NCBI RefSeq assembly: GCF_900114415.1
Contig: NZ_FOSZ01000011.1
Coordinates: 1 to 64,000, forward strand
Direction of reading: 5' to 3'
Length of the DNA stretch: 64,000 bases
Source of the DNA: Shimia haliotis
Lineage (GTDB): Bacteria > Pseudomonadota > Alphaproteobacteria > Rhodobacterales > Rhodobacteraceae
A model generated the notes under the pieces. That model was not told the origin of the DNA. It was given only the letters and a program-made list of their open reading frames with translations, and did not search any database. Position 1 is the stretch's first letter. Each line of letters opens with the position of its first letter. Shown here piece after piece: positions 54,364-64,000 of the stretch. The position numbers and the translations under genes are program-made.

Positions 54364-55131
54364 TCAGAAATTGTCTTTGCGGCGTCGGATTTCTGCAAAA
54401 ACCTCTGCGGGATCGGCCCCTTGCATGCCAACGGCGGCCTGAACTTGCGGGTCATGGCCGCGCAGAAACGGGTTGGTCGCAAGTTCTTCGGACATCAGAG
54501 AGGGGACAGTCGGTATCCCACGGGCGCGGTCAGACCGGATTTTTTCGATGCGGGTTTTGAGCGCTGGATTGTCAGGATCGACGGTTATGGCGAACTTGGC
54601 GTTGGATTCGGTGTATTCGTGGCCGGAACAAACGATGGTTTCCGGCGGTAGGGCGGCCAATTTGGACAGGCTGTCAAACATCACCTCGGGCGGGCCTTCA
54701 AAAAGGCGCCCACACCCAAGCGCCATCAGGCTGTCGGCGGTAAAGACAACACCGGTTTCGGGGAAGTAAAAGGCGATATGGCCCATCGTATGGCCAGAGA
54801 CATCGATAATCTGAACGCTCTCGTCGCCGATGGTTACAGTGTCTCCTTCGTTGACCGCAGTGTCGAGGGGGGGCAGCCGGTTTGCATCGGCTGCGGCGCC
54901 GATCACCTGAGCCGGATGTTTTTCAAGAATGGCCGCGAGCCCGTCAACGTGATCCCAGTGGTGATGGGTCAACAAGACATGATTGAGCGTCCAACCGCGT
55001 GTCGCCAGCGCATTGAGCACCGGTTCGGGCTCGGGCGCGTCCACCAGCGCGGTCTCGCCTGAGGCCGTGTCGTGGATGAGAAAAGCATAGTTGTCAGCCA
55101 GGCATGGAACGGTGACGACGGTCTGGGGCAT
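54364..55131 (-). CDS. gloB: Hydroxyacylglutathione hydrolase (glyoxalase II)
   Basis: GloB (255 residues) hydrolyses S-lactoylglutathione. The metallo-beta-lactamase motif THHHWDHVDG lies at residues 55-64, GHTMGHIAFYFPE and FTADSLMALGCGRLFEG hold further ligands, and CSGHEYTESNAKFAITVDPD precedes the C-terminal glutathione-binding part KIRSDRARGIPTVPSLMSEE. Upstream reading-frame extension is ignored: MPQTVVTVPCLADNYAFLI is the usual N-terminus, after GAGGCGGATTTCC. It is divergent from the next gene, 62 nt away. Confidence 0.95.
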   Translation of the reverse strand: MPQTVVTVPCLADNYAFLIHDTASGETALVDAPEPEPVLNALATRGWTLNHVLLTHHHWDHVDGLAAILEKHPAQVIGAAADANRLPPLDTAVNEGDTVTIGDESVQIIDVSGHTMGHIAFYFPETGVVFTADSLMALGCGRLFEGPPEVMFDSLSKLAALPPETIVCSGHEYTESNAKFAITVDPDNPALKTRIEKIRSDRARGIPTVPSLMSEELATNPFLRGHDPQVQAAVGMQGADPAEVFAEIRRRKDNF

Positions 55132-55193
55132 GGAAATCCGCCTCTGCGTTGTTATGTTAGCCGAGAGATTTGCCGATTGGAGACCGGACTGCA

Positions 55194-55934
55194 ATGCATC
55201 TTGATGTGCAGGACCTTAGAAATTTCTATTATCGCAGCACGCTCGGTCGGGCGGCGCAAAAGGCTGTGCGCGATGAAATGATGGAGCTTTGGCCTGAGGC
55301 AGACGGACAGACGGTGGCCGGATTTGGTTTTGCTGTGCCTCTGTTGCGCCCGTATCTCGGGAGCGCGCGGCGGGTGATCGGATTGATGCCTGCTCCGCAG
55401 GGGGTGATGCCTTGGCCTGCGGGCATGCCGAATGTGTCGGTGCTGTGCGAAGAAACGCTTTGGCCCATTGAAACCGGTCATGTGGATAAACTGGTTATCA
55501 TGCACGGGTTGGAAACCAGCGAGCGGCCCAATGATGTGCTTGCGGAGGCAAACCGTGTTCTGGGGCCGGGGGGGAAGGCGCTTTTTGTGGTGCCACACCG
55601 GTCCGGTATGTGGTCGCGCAGCGATGCGACTCCGTTTGGGTATGGTCGGCCCTATTCGGCGGGACAGCTAGAGACCCAACTGCGCACGCACGGATTTATG
55701 CCTGAGCGGCATCGGGCAACATTGTATCAGCCCCCGAGCCACAAACGGTTCTGGCGCAAAACCGGGCGCATGTTCGAAGGATTGGGTAAGACAATTTCGC
55801 CAGTGATGGCGGGAGGCGTGTTGTTGGTGGAAGCCAGCAAACGTGTGCATGCCCCAACAGGTCCGGGAGTGCGGGAAGGCGCGGCCAAGCCGTTGGGTGT
55901 GTTCGCGCCGGCGCCGGATGTGACTCCTGCCTGA
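55194..55934 (+). CDS. SAM-dependent methyltransferase-like protein
   Basis: The 246-residue protein has a methyltransferase-type Rossmann core though motif I is degenerate ([15 protein letters not shown]) and the acidic residue after strand 2 is missing ([10 protein letters not shown]). Later motifs are clearer: [20 protein letters not shown] and [20 protein letters not shown]. Such family members exist conserved in Rhodobacteraceae next to gloB; catalytic activity is uncertain. GGAGACCGGACTGCA precedes the ATG. It runs convergent with the RTX-like gene. Confidence 0.78.
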   Translation: MHLDVQDLRNFYYRSTLGRAAQKAVRDEMMELWPEADGQTVAGFGFAVPLLRPYLGSARRVIGLMPAPQGVMPWPAGMPNVSVLCEETLWPIETGHVDKLVIMHGLETSERPNDVLAEANRVLGPGGKALFVVPHRSGMWSRSDATPFGYGRPYSAGQLETQLRTHGFMPERHRATLYQPPSHKRFWRKTGRMFEGLGKTISPVMAGGVLLVEASKRVHAPTGPGVREGAAKPLGVFAPAPDVTPA

Positions 55935-57059
55935 TCAGGCAGGCGTTGGTGAGGCGATCGTAAACTGAGTGCTATCCAGCGTGATACGATTTTCTTCGTC
56001 CAGATTGATCAAACGCATCACCAGCGTGTCGCCAACAAAAACGTCGTCGCGCTGTACAGTGGCCCCAAGATTGATGTCATATCGTGGCGGCTGATTTTCG
56101 ATGCGGACCTGCGCTGCGTGTTCCGCCGGAAGGATCAACTCAAACTGATCGTTGAAGTCCCAAACCACCGTTGAGGGGCTGTGCGTGTGCATGGTTTCGG
56201 GATCGACCGTCATGGAGTAGACGTCCGCTCCGCCGAATTGGTCATCCGAGACATTGATGCCTTGAGAAAAAAGATAGGTGTCGTCGCCTTCGCTGCCGTC
56301 AATGCGCAGAGAGGCCACGTCGGATTTTTCGAAGTCACGGGCGTCAATCGTGTCCTCACCTGCGCCGCCTTTCACGACGACAGAGCCGCTGTCGTGGCGC
56401 ACCAGTATAGTGTCGTCCGCACGTGTGCCGCGTTCAACAAGTTGGCCTACGTCGCCTTCGATCACGATGGCGGACTCATCCGGCTCTGCGGGCTGGCTGG
56501 GGTCGGTCTCCTCACAATTGGTGTCGGCGAGAAAGATACAATCGGGAGACACATCAGAGAGCCCGTCGAGGCGCACCACATAGTCGTTTGCCGCTTCTGC
56601 GCCGAGTTCCGGATCAAAAACCGCAACCCGCACGTCGACGTAGCTGCCGTCCTCGGCCGGTACAATGCGGAAGTTCTGCGGCGTTTCCGCATTCGGGAGC
56701 CTGTCCTCGGCGATCACCTCAAGTGTCAGGACATCTTCTTCCGGATCAAAATCCGGGACGATGACATCGTAGGGCCGGTCGTCATCGGCGCGATGGGGGT
56801 ATTCCGCGACAAACGTGTCCGCGCCCGCACCTCCGATTGCCATGATCGGATTGTCTGTTGCGGGTGGTAGGCGCAAGGTGTCATCCGCGTCGGTTCCACT
56901 GTGGATGTGATGTTCAATTTGGTGCTGAAGATCTTGGGTGTCGTCGTCAGGTGTCTCTTCAGTTTCGGGTGGTGTGTCAGAGTCATTGCCTGAAACCATC
57001 ATGCCCACAGAAGTGAGTCCTAACAGGCCGAGAAGAGTGAGAAGGATTGTTGAGCTCAT
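55935..57059 (-). CDS. Anchored RTX-like calcium-binding-type protein
   Basis: The 374-residue acidic protein has an N-terminal hydrophobic helix (STILLTLLGLLGLTSVGMMV) followed by an acidic linker. Five copies of a hemolysin-type (GGxGxDxLx) motif are spread through it: GTDADDTLRL (55-64), GGAGADTFVA (76-85), GTRADDTILV (211-220), GGAGEDTIDA (231-240), GSEGDDTYLF (255-264). Classic RTX proteins carry tandem repeats and a C-terminal type-I signal; here the repeats are single and dispersed, and the signal is N-terminal. Function unknown; calcium binding is inferred. Confidence 0.75.
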   Translation of the reverse strand: MSSTILLTLLGLLGLTSVGMMVSGNDSDTPPETEETPDDDTQDLQHQIEHHIHSGTDADDTLRLPPATDNPIMAIGGAGADTFVAEYPHRADDDRPYDVIVPDFDPEEDVLTLEVIAEDRLPNAETPQNFRIVPAEDGSYVDVRVAVFDPELGAEAANDYVVRLDGLSDVSPDCIFLADTNCEETDPSQPAEPDESAIVIEGDVGQLVERGTRADDTILVRHDSGSVVVKGGAGEDTIDARDFEKSDVASLRIDGSEGDDTYLFSQGINVSDDQFGGADVYSMTVDPETMHTHSPSTVVWDFNDQFELILPAEHAAQVRIENQPPRYDINLGATVQRDDVFVGDTLVMRLINLDEENRITLDSTQFTIASPTPA

Positions 57060-57333
57060 TGGAGGCAGGTCGCTGATTGTAGTGGATGCCTGCGGTTTAC
57101 TCCCAAATTGGTATTCAAACCCATAACGCGGGTCGGCAAGGTATCGCGTTTGCGTAAATGTCGCATTGTGGCTCTACAGGAGGCAGTTTGGCTGCGGGAA
57201 CGGGTCGGGAATCGGGCAAATCAAGGATTTCGGACACATTTTTTTAACCTCGCGTCAAAGGCAAAGGGTCGCACCAATCCCAAACCCATAAAAATAAGGG
57301 CAAATGCCTAGGTCGTGATTATGTCGAACGTAG

Positions 57334-57362
57334 TTGATAGCTGAGCAAGCCTCTGCTAAACC
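57334..57362 (+). promoter_or_regulatory. Candidate promoter of the atp operon
   Basis: -35 TTGATA (57334-57339), 17-bp spacer, -10 TAAACC (57357-57362), then CGCC. It follows the local pattern, with C at -7, but the -10 is weak. Confidence 0.45.
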
Positions 57363-57373
57363 CGCCACGGATT

Positions 57374-57397
57374 TGCCGTCCTGCCATGGGCAGGGCA
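57374..57397 (+). promoter_or_regulatory. Leader hairpin upstream of atpH
   Basis: CCTGCC (57380-57385) pairs with GGCAGG (57389-57394) around a 3-nt loop, extended by TGC/GCA with a 3-nt bulge. It lies in the predicted 5' leader, 66 nt before atpH. Confidence 0.45.
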
Positions 57398-57463
57398 TGA
57401 AACGTCCCTGTGTCATGCATACAATTGTATGCCGAGGCGGGGCCAGAAAGCGGAAGGGTGGAC

Positions 57464-58024
57464 GTGTCCGAACCAGCTTCGATCTCCTCCGGCATTGCGG
57501 AACGCTATGCCGCCGCGGTCTTTGAGATCGCATCCGAGAACAAGGCGCTGACCAAATTGGAAGGTGGTCTTGATGATCTGAGTGCAGCATTGGGCGAGAG
57601 CGCCGATCTGCGTAACCTGATCAATTCGCCGCTCATCAGCCGCGATGAGCAGGGCAAGGCCATCGCAGCCGTTGCGAAAACCATGAAATTGCAGCCAGTG
57701 CTGGCAAACGTTTTGGGCCTGATGGCTGAAAAACGTCGCCTGTTCGTGCTGCCGCAGCTGATTGAACAGCTGCGCGCCATGATTGCGGACCATAAAGGCG
57801 AAGTAACCGCCGAAGTGGCCACCGCCAAAGCATTGACCAAAACCCAAAGCGACAAGCTGGCAAAAGCGCTGGCGGCTCGTATCGGGAAAGACGTCAAGAT
57901 CAACGCGACCGTCGACAAGAACCTTGTTGGCGGTCTTGTAGTTAAGGTGGGCTCGAAGATGATCGATACCTCGATCCGCTCCAAGCTCGCTTCCCTCCAG
58001 AATGCAATGAAAGAGGTCGGATAA
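57464..58024 (+). CDS. atpH: ATP synthase F1 delta subunit (GTG start)
   Basis: Delta (186 residues) links F1 to the peripheral stalk. [40 protein letters not shown] and the C-terminal [20 protein letters not shown] with [12 protein letters not shown] are typical. The GTG start follows GGAAGGGTGGAC and gives the homologues' N-terminus; upstream frame is open but ignored. Its stop shares a base with the atpA start. The order delta-alpha-gamma-beta-epsilon without F0 genes is usual in this group. Confidence 0.96.
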   Translation: MSEPASISSGIAERYAAAVFEIASENKALTKLEGGLDDLSAALGESADLRNLINSPLISRDEQGKAIAAVAKTMKLQPVLANVLGLMAEKRRLFVLPQLIEQLRAMIADHKGEVTAEVATAKALTKTQSDKLAKALAARIGKDVKINATVDKNLVGGLVVKVGSKMIDTSIRSKLASLQNAMKEVG

Positions 58025-59562
58025 TGGGTATCCAAGCAGCCGAAATCTCTGCGATCCTTAAGGACCAGATTAAGAACTTTGGCCAAGAGGCCGAAGTGGC
58101 CGAGGTCGGCCGTGTGCTTTCCGTCGGTGACGGTATCGCACGCGTCTACGGCCTGGACAACGTCCAAGCCGGTGAGATGGTGGAATTCCCCGGTGGCATC
58201 ATGGGCATGGCCCTGAACCTGGAAAGCGACAACGTTGGTGTTGTTATCTTCGGTTCTGACCGTGACATCAAAGAAGGTGACACTGTTAAGCGCACCAACT
58301 CCATCGTGGACGTTCCCACCGGCAACGGCCTGCTGGGCCGCGTTGTTGACGGTCTGGGCAACCCGCTGGACGGCAAGGGCCCGATCAAGTCGGAAACCCG
58401 TGGCGTTGCAGACGTTAAAGCACCGGGCATCATCCCGCGTAAATCGGTTCACGAGCCGATGGCAACCGGCCTCAAGTCCGTTGACGCGATGATCCCGATT
58501 GGCCGTGGCCAGCGTGAACTTATCATTGGCGACCGTCAGACAGGTAAGACTGCTGTGGCTCTGGACGCGATCCTGAACCAGAAGTCTTACAACGAAGCCG
58601 CTGGCGACGACGAGAGCAAGAAACTGTACTGTGTTTACGTTGCGATCGGCCAGAAGCGTTCGACTGTTGCTCAGCTGGTTAAGAAGCTGGAAGAAACCGG
58701 CGCGATCGAATACTCGATCGTTGTCGCCGCAACAGCGTCCGAGCCTGCACCAATGCAGTACCTCGCGCCCTACACCGCGACCGCGATGGCGGAATACTTC
58801 CGAGACAACGGCAAGCACGCGCTGATCATTTATGATGACCTGTCCAAACAGGCCGTTGCATACCGTCAGATGTCCCTGCTGCTGCGTCGCCCGCCCGGAC
58901 GTGAAGCGTATCCTGGTGACGTTTTCTACCTCCACTCCCGTCTGCTTGAGCGTTCCGCGAAGCTGAACGAGGACTTCGGTGCTGGCTCGCTCACCGCGCT
59001 GCCGATCATTGAAACCCAAGGTGGTGACGTTTCCGCGTTTATTCCGACCAACGTGATCTCGATCACCGACGGCCAGATCTTCTTGGAAACCGAACTGTTC
59101 TACCAAGGTATCCGTCCTGCTGTGAACACCGGTCTGTCGGTTTCGCGTGTTGGCTCCTCGGCTCAGACATCGGCCATGTCCTCTGTGGCTGGTCCGGTTA
59201 AGCTGTCGCTGGCTCAGTACCGTGAAATGGCTGCGTTTGCGCAGTTTGGTTCCGACCTTGACGCCGCGACCCAGCAGCTGCTGAACCGTGGTGCGCGCCT
59301 GACCGAGCTGATGAAACAGCCTCAGTACTCGCCGTTGACCAACGCTGAAATCGTCTGCGTGATCTTCGCAGGTGTGAACGGTTATCTGGATGGCATCGAC
59401 GTGTCTGATGTGGGCCGCTTTGAACAAGCTCTGCTGAACCACCTGCGTTCCAACGAAGCTGAACTGCTTCAGTGGATCACCGACGAAGATCCCAAGATCA
59501 AAGGTGATGCAGCCGACAAAGTTAAAGCCGCGCTGGACGCTTTCGCCGCTGACTTCGCATAA
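58024..59562 (+). CDS. atpA: ATP synthase F1 alpha subunit
   Basis: Alpha (512 residues) carries the non-catalytic nucleotide site of F1. The P-loop [13 protein letters not shown] is at 169-181. [40 protein letters not shown] and the alpha Arg in [12 protein letters not shown] (arginine finger region) are present. Length is normal. It overlaps the atpH stop by 1 nt and atpG follows after 12 nt. The ATP12-type chaperone gene for alpha lies at 31034. Confidence 0.98.
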   Translation: MGIQAAEISAILKDQIKNFGQEAEVAEVGRVLSVGDGIARVYGLDNVQAGEMVEFPGGIMGMALNLESDNVGVVIFGSDRDIKEGDTVKRTNSIVDVPTGNGLLGRVVDGLGNPLDGKGPIKSETRGVADVKAPGIIPRKSVHEPMATGLKSVDAMIPIGRGQRELIIGDRQTGKTAVALDAILNQKSYNEAAGDDESKKLYCVYVAIGQKRSTVAQLVKKLEETGAIEYSIVVAATASEPAPMQYLAPYTATAMAEYFRDNGKHALIIYDDLSKQAVAYRQMSLLLRRPPGREAYPGDVFYLHSRLLERSAKLNEDFGAGSLTALPIIETQGGDVSAFIPTNVISITDGQIFLETELFYQGIRPAVNTGLSVSRVGSSAQTSAMSSVAGPVKLSLAQYREMAAFAQFGSDLDAATQQLLNRGARLTELMKQPQYSPLTNAEIVCVIFAGVNGYLDGIDVSDVGRFEQALLNHLRSNEAELLQWITDEDPKIKGDAADKVKAALDAFAADFA

Positions 59563-59574
59563 GGGGTTCGGACC

Positions 59575-61888
<2,314 letters not shown>

Positions 61889-61899
61889 GGAGGCCCGAA

Positions 61900-62295
61900 A
61901 TGGCAACTGAGATGCAATTTGACCTGGTTAGCCCCGAGCGGAGCCTTGCTTCGCTCCAGGCGACCTCCGTGCAAATCCCCGGCGCAGACGGTGATCTCAC
62001 CGCGATGCCCGGCCACGCGCCCCTGCTGACTTCGCTGCGCCCCGGTGTGGTGAAGGTTCAGACCGCGCAAGGCGAGAAGGATTTTGTCGTGACCCGCGGT
62101 TTCGCGGAAGTGTCGGCAGAATCGATCTCGGTGATTGCCGAGTTTGCCCACACGGGTGACACCGTGACCAAAGCGGACCTTGAAGATGTGCTGGTTGGCG
62201 CACGCAAGGCTGCTCAGGAAGCGGCTGCCGAAGAAAAAGATGCGGCTGAGAAGTTCCTGTCGGATCTTGAAGCTCTTCTGGACAGCATGGTCTGA
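61900..62295 (+). CDS. atpC: ATP synthase F1 epsilon subunit
   Basis: Epsilon (131 residues) forms the foot of the rotor and can inhibit hydrolysis. QFDLVSPERSLASLQATSVQ, PGADGDLTAMPGHAPLLTSL, RPGVVKV and FVVTRGFAEVSAESISVIAE are standard; the C-terminal helical part (ADLEDVLVGARKAAQEAAAE) is present but short. GGAGGCCCGAA precedes the ATG. A terminator ends the operon. Confidence 0.96.
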   Translation: MATEMQFDLVSPERSLASLQATSVQIPGADGDLTAMPGHAPLLTSLRPGVVKVQTAQGEKDFVVTRGFAEVSAESISVIAEFAHTGDTVTKADLEDVLVGARKAAQEAAAEEKDAAEKFLSDLEALLDSMV

Positions 62296-62319
62296 TATCG
62301 GCCTAGCCGGAAAAGAATT

Positions 62320-62351
62320 GAGGCCTCGCCGGTTTGGCGGGGCCTTTTTTG
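62320..62351 (+). terminator. Intrinsic terminator of the atp operon
   Basis: AGGCCTCGCC pairs with GGCGGGGCCT around GGTTT, followed by six T. Confidence 0.9.
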
Positions 62352-62409
62352 TAAGTGGTGCAATTTTGGGTTGCGTAAGTGTGTGAGGTTGCGGACAGTG
62401 AGATCCGGG

Positions 62410-62763
62410 ATGAAACGACTTAGAAATCATTACATTGGCGTTGATCAAGGCGATGAGGCGCTGTTTTCGGACTTTGAGTCCGATGGCGAGATGTGGACGG
62501 GCAACGGGCCGCGCGAACGGCGTAAGCTTGTCAAGTTCTCGGGGCGGTATCGCACGCCACCGAGCGTTCAGGTGTCGCTGTCTTTGTGGGACATGGATGC
62601 AGAACACAACATCCGGGCGGAAGTGGTTGCCGAAGAGGTGACAAACCTCGGGTTTCACCTTGTATTCAGAACATGGGGTGACAGCCGAGTGGCGCGCGTC
62701 CGGATGAACTGGATTGCAATTGGCGAGCTGGCGCATGCGGATGATTGGGCAATCGAGGATTAA
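62410..62763 (+). CDS. H-type lectin domain protein
   Basis: The 117-residue protein matches the H-type lectin (discoidin/HPA) domain: FSGRYRTPPSVQVSLSLWDM followed by an AEVVAEEVTNLGFHLVFRTW region and VARVRMNWIAIG at the end. No signal peptide is visible, so it would be cytoplasmic unless exported another way. The ATG after GGGATG-type spacing is chosen; an earlier in-frame start has no site. It stands between the atp terminator and a bidirectional terminator shared with prs. Sugar binding is inferred from family. Confidence 0.8.
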   Translation: MKRLRNHYIGVDQGDEALFSDFESDGEMWTGNGPRERRKLVKFSGRYRTPPSVQVSLSLWDMDAEHNIRAEVVAEEVTNLGFHLVFRTWGDSRVARVRMNWIAIGELAHADDWAIED

Positions 62764-62793
62764 TCCCGACCCCGCCCAGATGCCCAATCACAT

Positions 62794-62826
62794 CAAAAAA
62801 GCCGCGCACGAAGGCGCGGCTTTTGT
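62794..62826. terminator. Bidirectional terminator between the lectin gene and prs
   Basis: AAAAAAGCCGCGC-ACGAAG-GCGCGGCTTTT has a T tract on the plus strand and, from the A run, one on the minus strand, serving both convergent genes. Confidence 0.9.
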
Positions 62827-62844
62827 CACTTTAAACGGGTGATA

Positions 62845-63861
62845 TTACTTGTTGAAAAGGCCTTCGTAGCTGGCCTCGAGCGTTTCTGTGTCAAACAGAG
62901 AACTGACCGACGTACCGTTGGCGATATTCAGAATCGCTTGGGCAAAGAGCGGGGCAGTTGGAATGATGCGGATGTTGGGGGTGTCGCGTACCGGCTGGGT
63001 GGCTTCGATAGAGTCCGTGATGCAGAGCGATTTCATGACAGATTTGCTGATGCGCTCCACTGCGGGGCCGGAAAGGACACCGTGAGTGATGTAGCTGTGC
63101 ACTTCGGTTGCGCCATGTTCCATCAGGACTTCGGCAGCTTTGCAGAGGGTGCCGGCGGTGTCGCAAATGTCATCAACGATGATACATTTTTTGCCTTCAA
63201 CGTTGCCGATGACGGTCATTTCGGCGACTTCGCCGTGCTTTTCGCGACGTTTGTCGACGATGGAGAGCGGCGCACCAATCCGTTTGGCCAGCTCACGTGC
63301 TCGGGCCACACCACCGACGTCGGGCGAGATCACCATGATGTCGTCCATCGCGCCTTCGAACTGGGTTTTGATGTCCAGCGCAAAGATTGGCGAGGCGTAG
63401 AGGTTGTCCACAGGAATGTCGAAAAAGCCCTGAATCTGCGCGGCGTGCAGGTCCATGGTCAGAACGCGTTCGATGCCGGCCTCGACCATCATGTTGGCGA
63501 CCAGTTTGGCGGAAATCGGTGTGCGGGCCTTGGCGCGGCGGTCCTGACGTGCGTAGCCGAAATAGGGGATCACAGCGGTGATGCGGCTGGCGGAAGACCG
63601 GCGCAGAGCGTCGGACATGATCAGCAGTTCCATCAGGTTGTCGTTTGCCGGATTGGAGGTCGACTGAATAATGAACATATCCTCGCCGCGGACGTTTTCA
63701 TAGACTTCGACAAAGATCTCCTGGTCGTTGAAACGTTCAACGCGGGCATCGACCAGATCGACCGGTTTCCCACGGTGCAGCGCCATCCGGCGGGTGATGG
63801 CATTGGCCAGCGGCTTGTTGGAGCTGCCGGTGATCAGTTTTGGTTCAAGCAGAGTGGCCAT
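62845..63861 (-). CDS. prs: Ribose-phosphate pyrophosphokinase
   Basis: PRPP synthetase (338 residues) makes PRPP for nucleotide, histidine and tryptophan synthesis. Conserved sections are [20 protein letters not shown], the ATP-site region [20 protein letters not shown], the divalent-cation motif [19 protein letters not shown] and the PRPP-binding [20 protein letters not shown]. The N-terminus [20 protein letters not shown] is about 15 residues longer than the shortest forms. The ATG follows a GGGGACC site. Its promoter region lies in the last 140 bases of the window and was not resolved. Confidence 0.97.
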   Translation of the reverse strand: MATLLEPKLITGSSNKPLANAITRRMALHRGKPVDLVDARVERFNDQEIFVEVYENVRGEDMFIIQSTSNPANDNLMELLIMSDALRRSSASRITAVIPYFGYARQDRRAKARTPISAKLVANMMVEAGIERVLTMDLHAAQIQGFFDIPVDNLYASPIFALDIKTQFEGAMDDIMVISPDVGGVARARELAKRIGAPLSIVDKRREKHGEVAEMTVIGNVEGKKCIIVDDICDTAGTLCKAAEVLMEHGATEVHSYITHGVLSGPAVERISKSVMKSLCITDSIEATQPVRDTPNIRIIPTAPLFAQAILNIANGTSVSSLFDTETLEASYEGLFNK

Positions 63862-64000
63862 GATGGGGGTCCCCAGAGTGGTGCAGAGTGGCGCAGGTGA
63901 CAGATTCGTGACGTTGCCAACCGATTAACATGGCCCTAGGGTCTCGCAAAGCTTCGAGGCACCGGGGGAGAGCCAAAAATGGCCCATATTGACTACTATT

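Larger units (their letters stand above)
57060..57463. other. 404-bp intergenic region between the RTX-like gene and atpH
   Basis: It holds the divergent start regions of the minus-strand RTX-like gene and the atp operon. A run of seven T occurs at 57239-57245. No coding frame with a start and ribosome-binding site of note was found. A candidate atp promoter at 57334 and a hairpin at 57374-57397 are listed separately. Confidence 0.6.

Noticed and set aside
57505..59442. 645-codon minus-strand frame opposite atpH-atpA
   Set aside because: Antisense to unmistakable ATP synthase genes; composition artefact.
63862..64000. prs promoter on the minus strand
   Set aside because: TTGCGA-N16-TAATCG is present but the -10 is weak and the window ends; not supported enough to annotate.

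Overview
The window is a chromosomal segment of an alphaproteobacterium. It most resembles the Roseobacter group of Rhodobacteraceae, judged from ribosomal, RpoA and ATP synthase protein sequences, a DUF1127/DUF2125/DUF411 gene complement, a BztABCD/AapJQMP-type amino-acid transporter and an atpHAGDC operon that lacks the F0 genes. No sequence search was possible, so the genus is left open.

Layout. Positions 1-25991 carry the end of tuf followed by the S10, spc and alpha ribosomal-protein clusters, but the cluster is interrupted. A secreted orphan lies between tuf and rpsJ. Island A (3936-7146) lies between rplW and rplB: a 2OG-Fe(II) oxygenase bracketed by a duplicated rplW 3' end, then a low-GC pair (membrane GAF-like protein and methyltransferase). 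Island B (9790-15418) lies between rplP and rpmC: a small ORF, a TIGR02466 putative oxygenase, a BCCT transporter, a barrel-like protein, an Arg/Asp-rich secreted peptide and an AraC regulator. Island D (19739-20747) lies between rpmD and rplO: two DUF1127 genes. Intrinsic terminators close most of the interrupted ribosomal blocks, and every restart (rpsJ, rplB, rpmC, rplO, rpsM, and rpsD far downstream) has a strong promoter of one design: TTGNNN, 16-17 bp, TAtANN, with a GC-rich discriminator and no T at -7.

Positions 26154-31744 are a tightly packed housekeeping operon (Do-type protease, rarA, crcB, rluC, HAD phosphatase, ATP12 chaperone). Positions 31943-36418 encode a polar amino-acid ABC importer (aapJQMP/bztABCD type). 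Positions 36505-41064 hold an SDR, a DUF411 protein, an argB/ferredoxin-like/SixA minus-strand group and a second SDR. After the separate rpsD (41413-42033) come a hisC-tyrosine-biosynthesis-extensin-like operon, a DUF2125 protein, a ChaC-like protein, a MotA/MotB-like envelope pair facing a clpA-M23 peptidase operon, gloB, a methyltransferase and an anchored RTX-like protein. The window ends with atpHAGDC, an H-type lectin gene and prs.

Main points for a second look: the 210-bp rplW-end duplication around the oxygenase; the repeated promoter architecture that rebuilds a broken ribosomal operon, with a -10 pattern expected for CarD-dependent promoters; tandem DUF1127 genes between near-identical terminators; a perfect 14-bp repeat with 21-bp period and a four-copy 11-bp repeat in regulatory gaps; leader hairpins at rpsJ, rpsM, rpsD, secY and hisC; and the MotA/MotB-like pair with a very long coiled coil. 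No tRNA, rRNA, CRISPR array, transposase, integrase or phage gene was seen.
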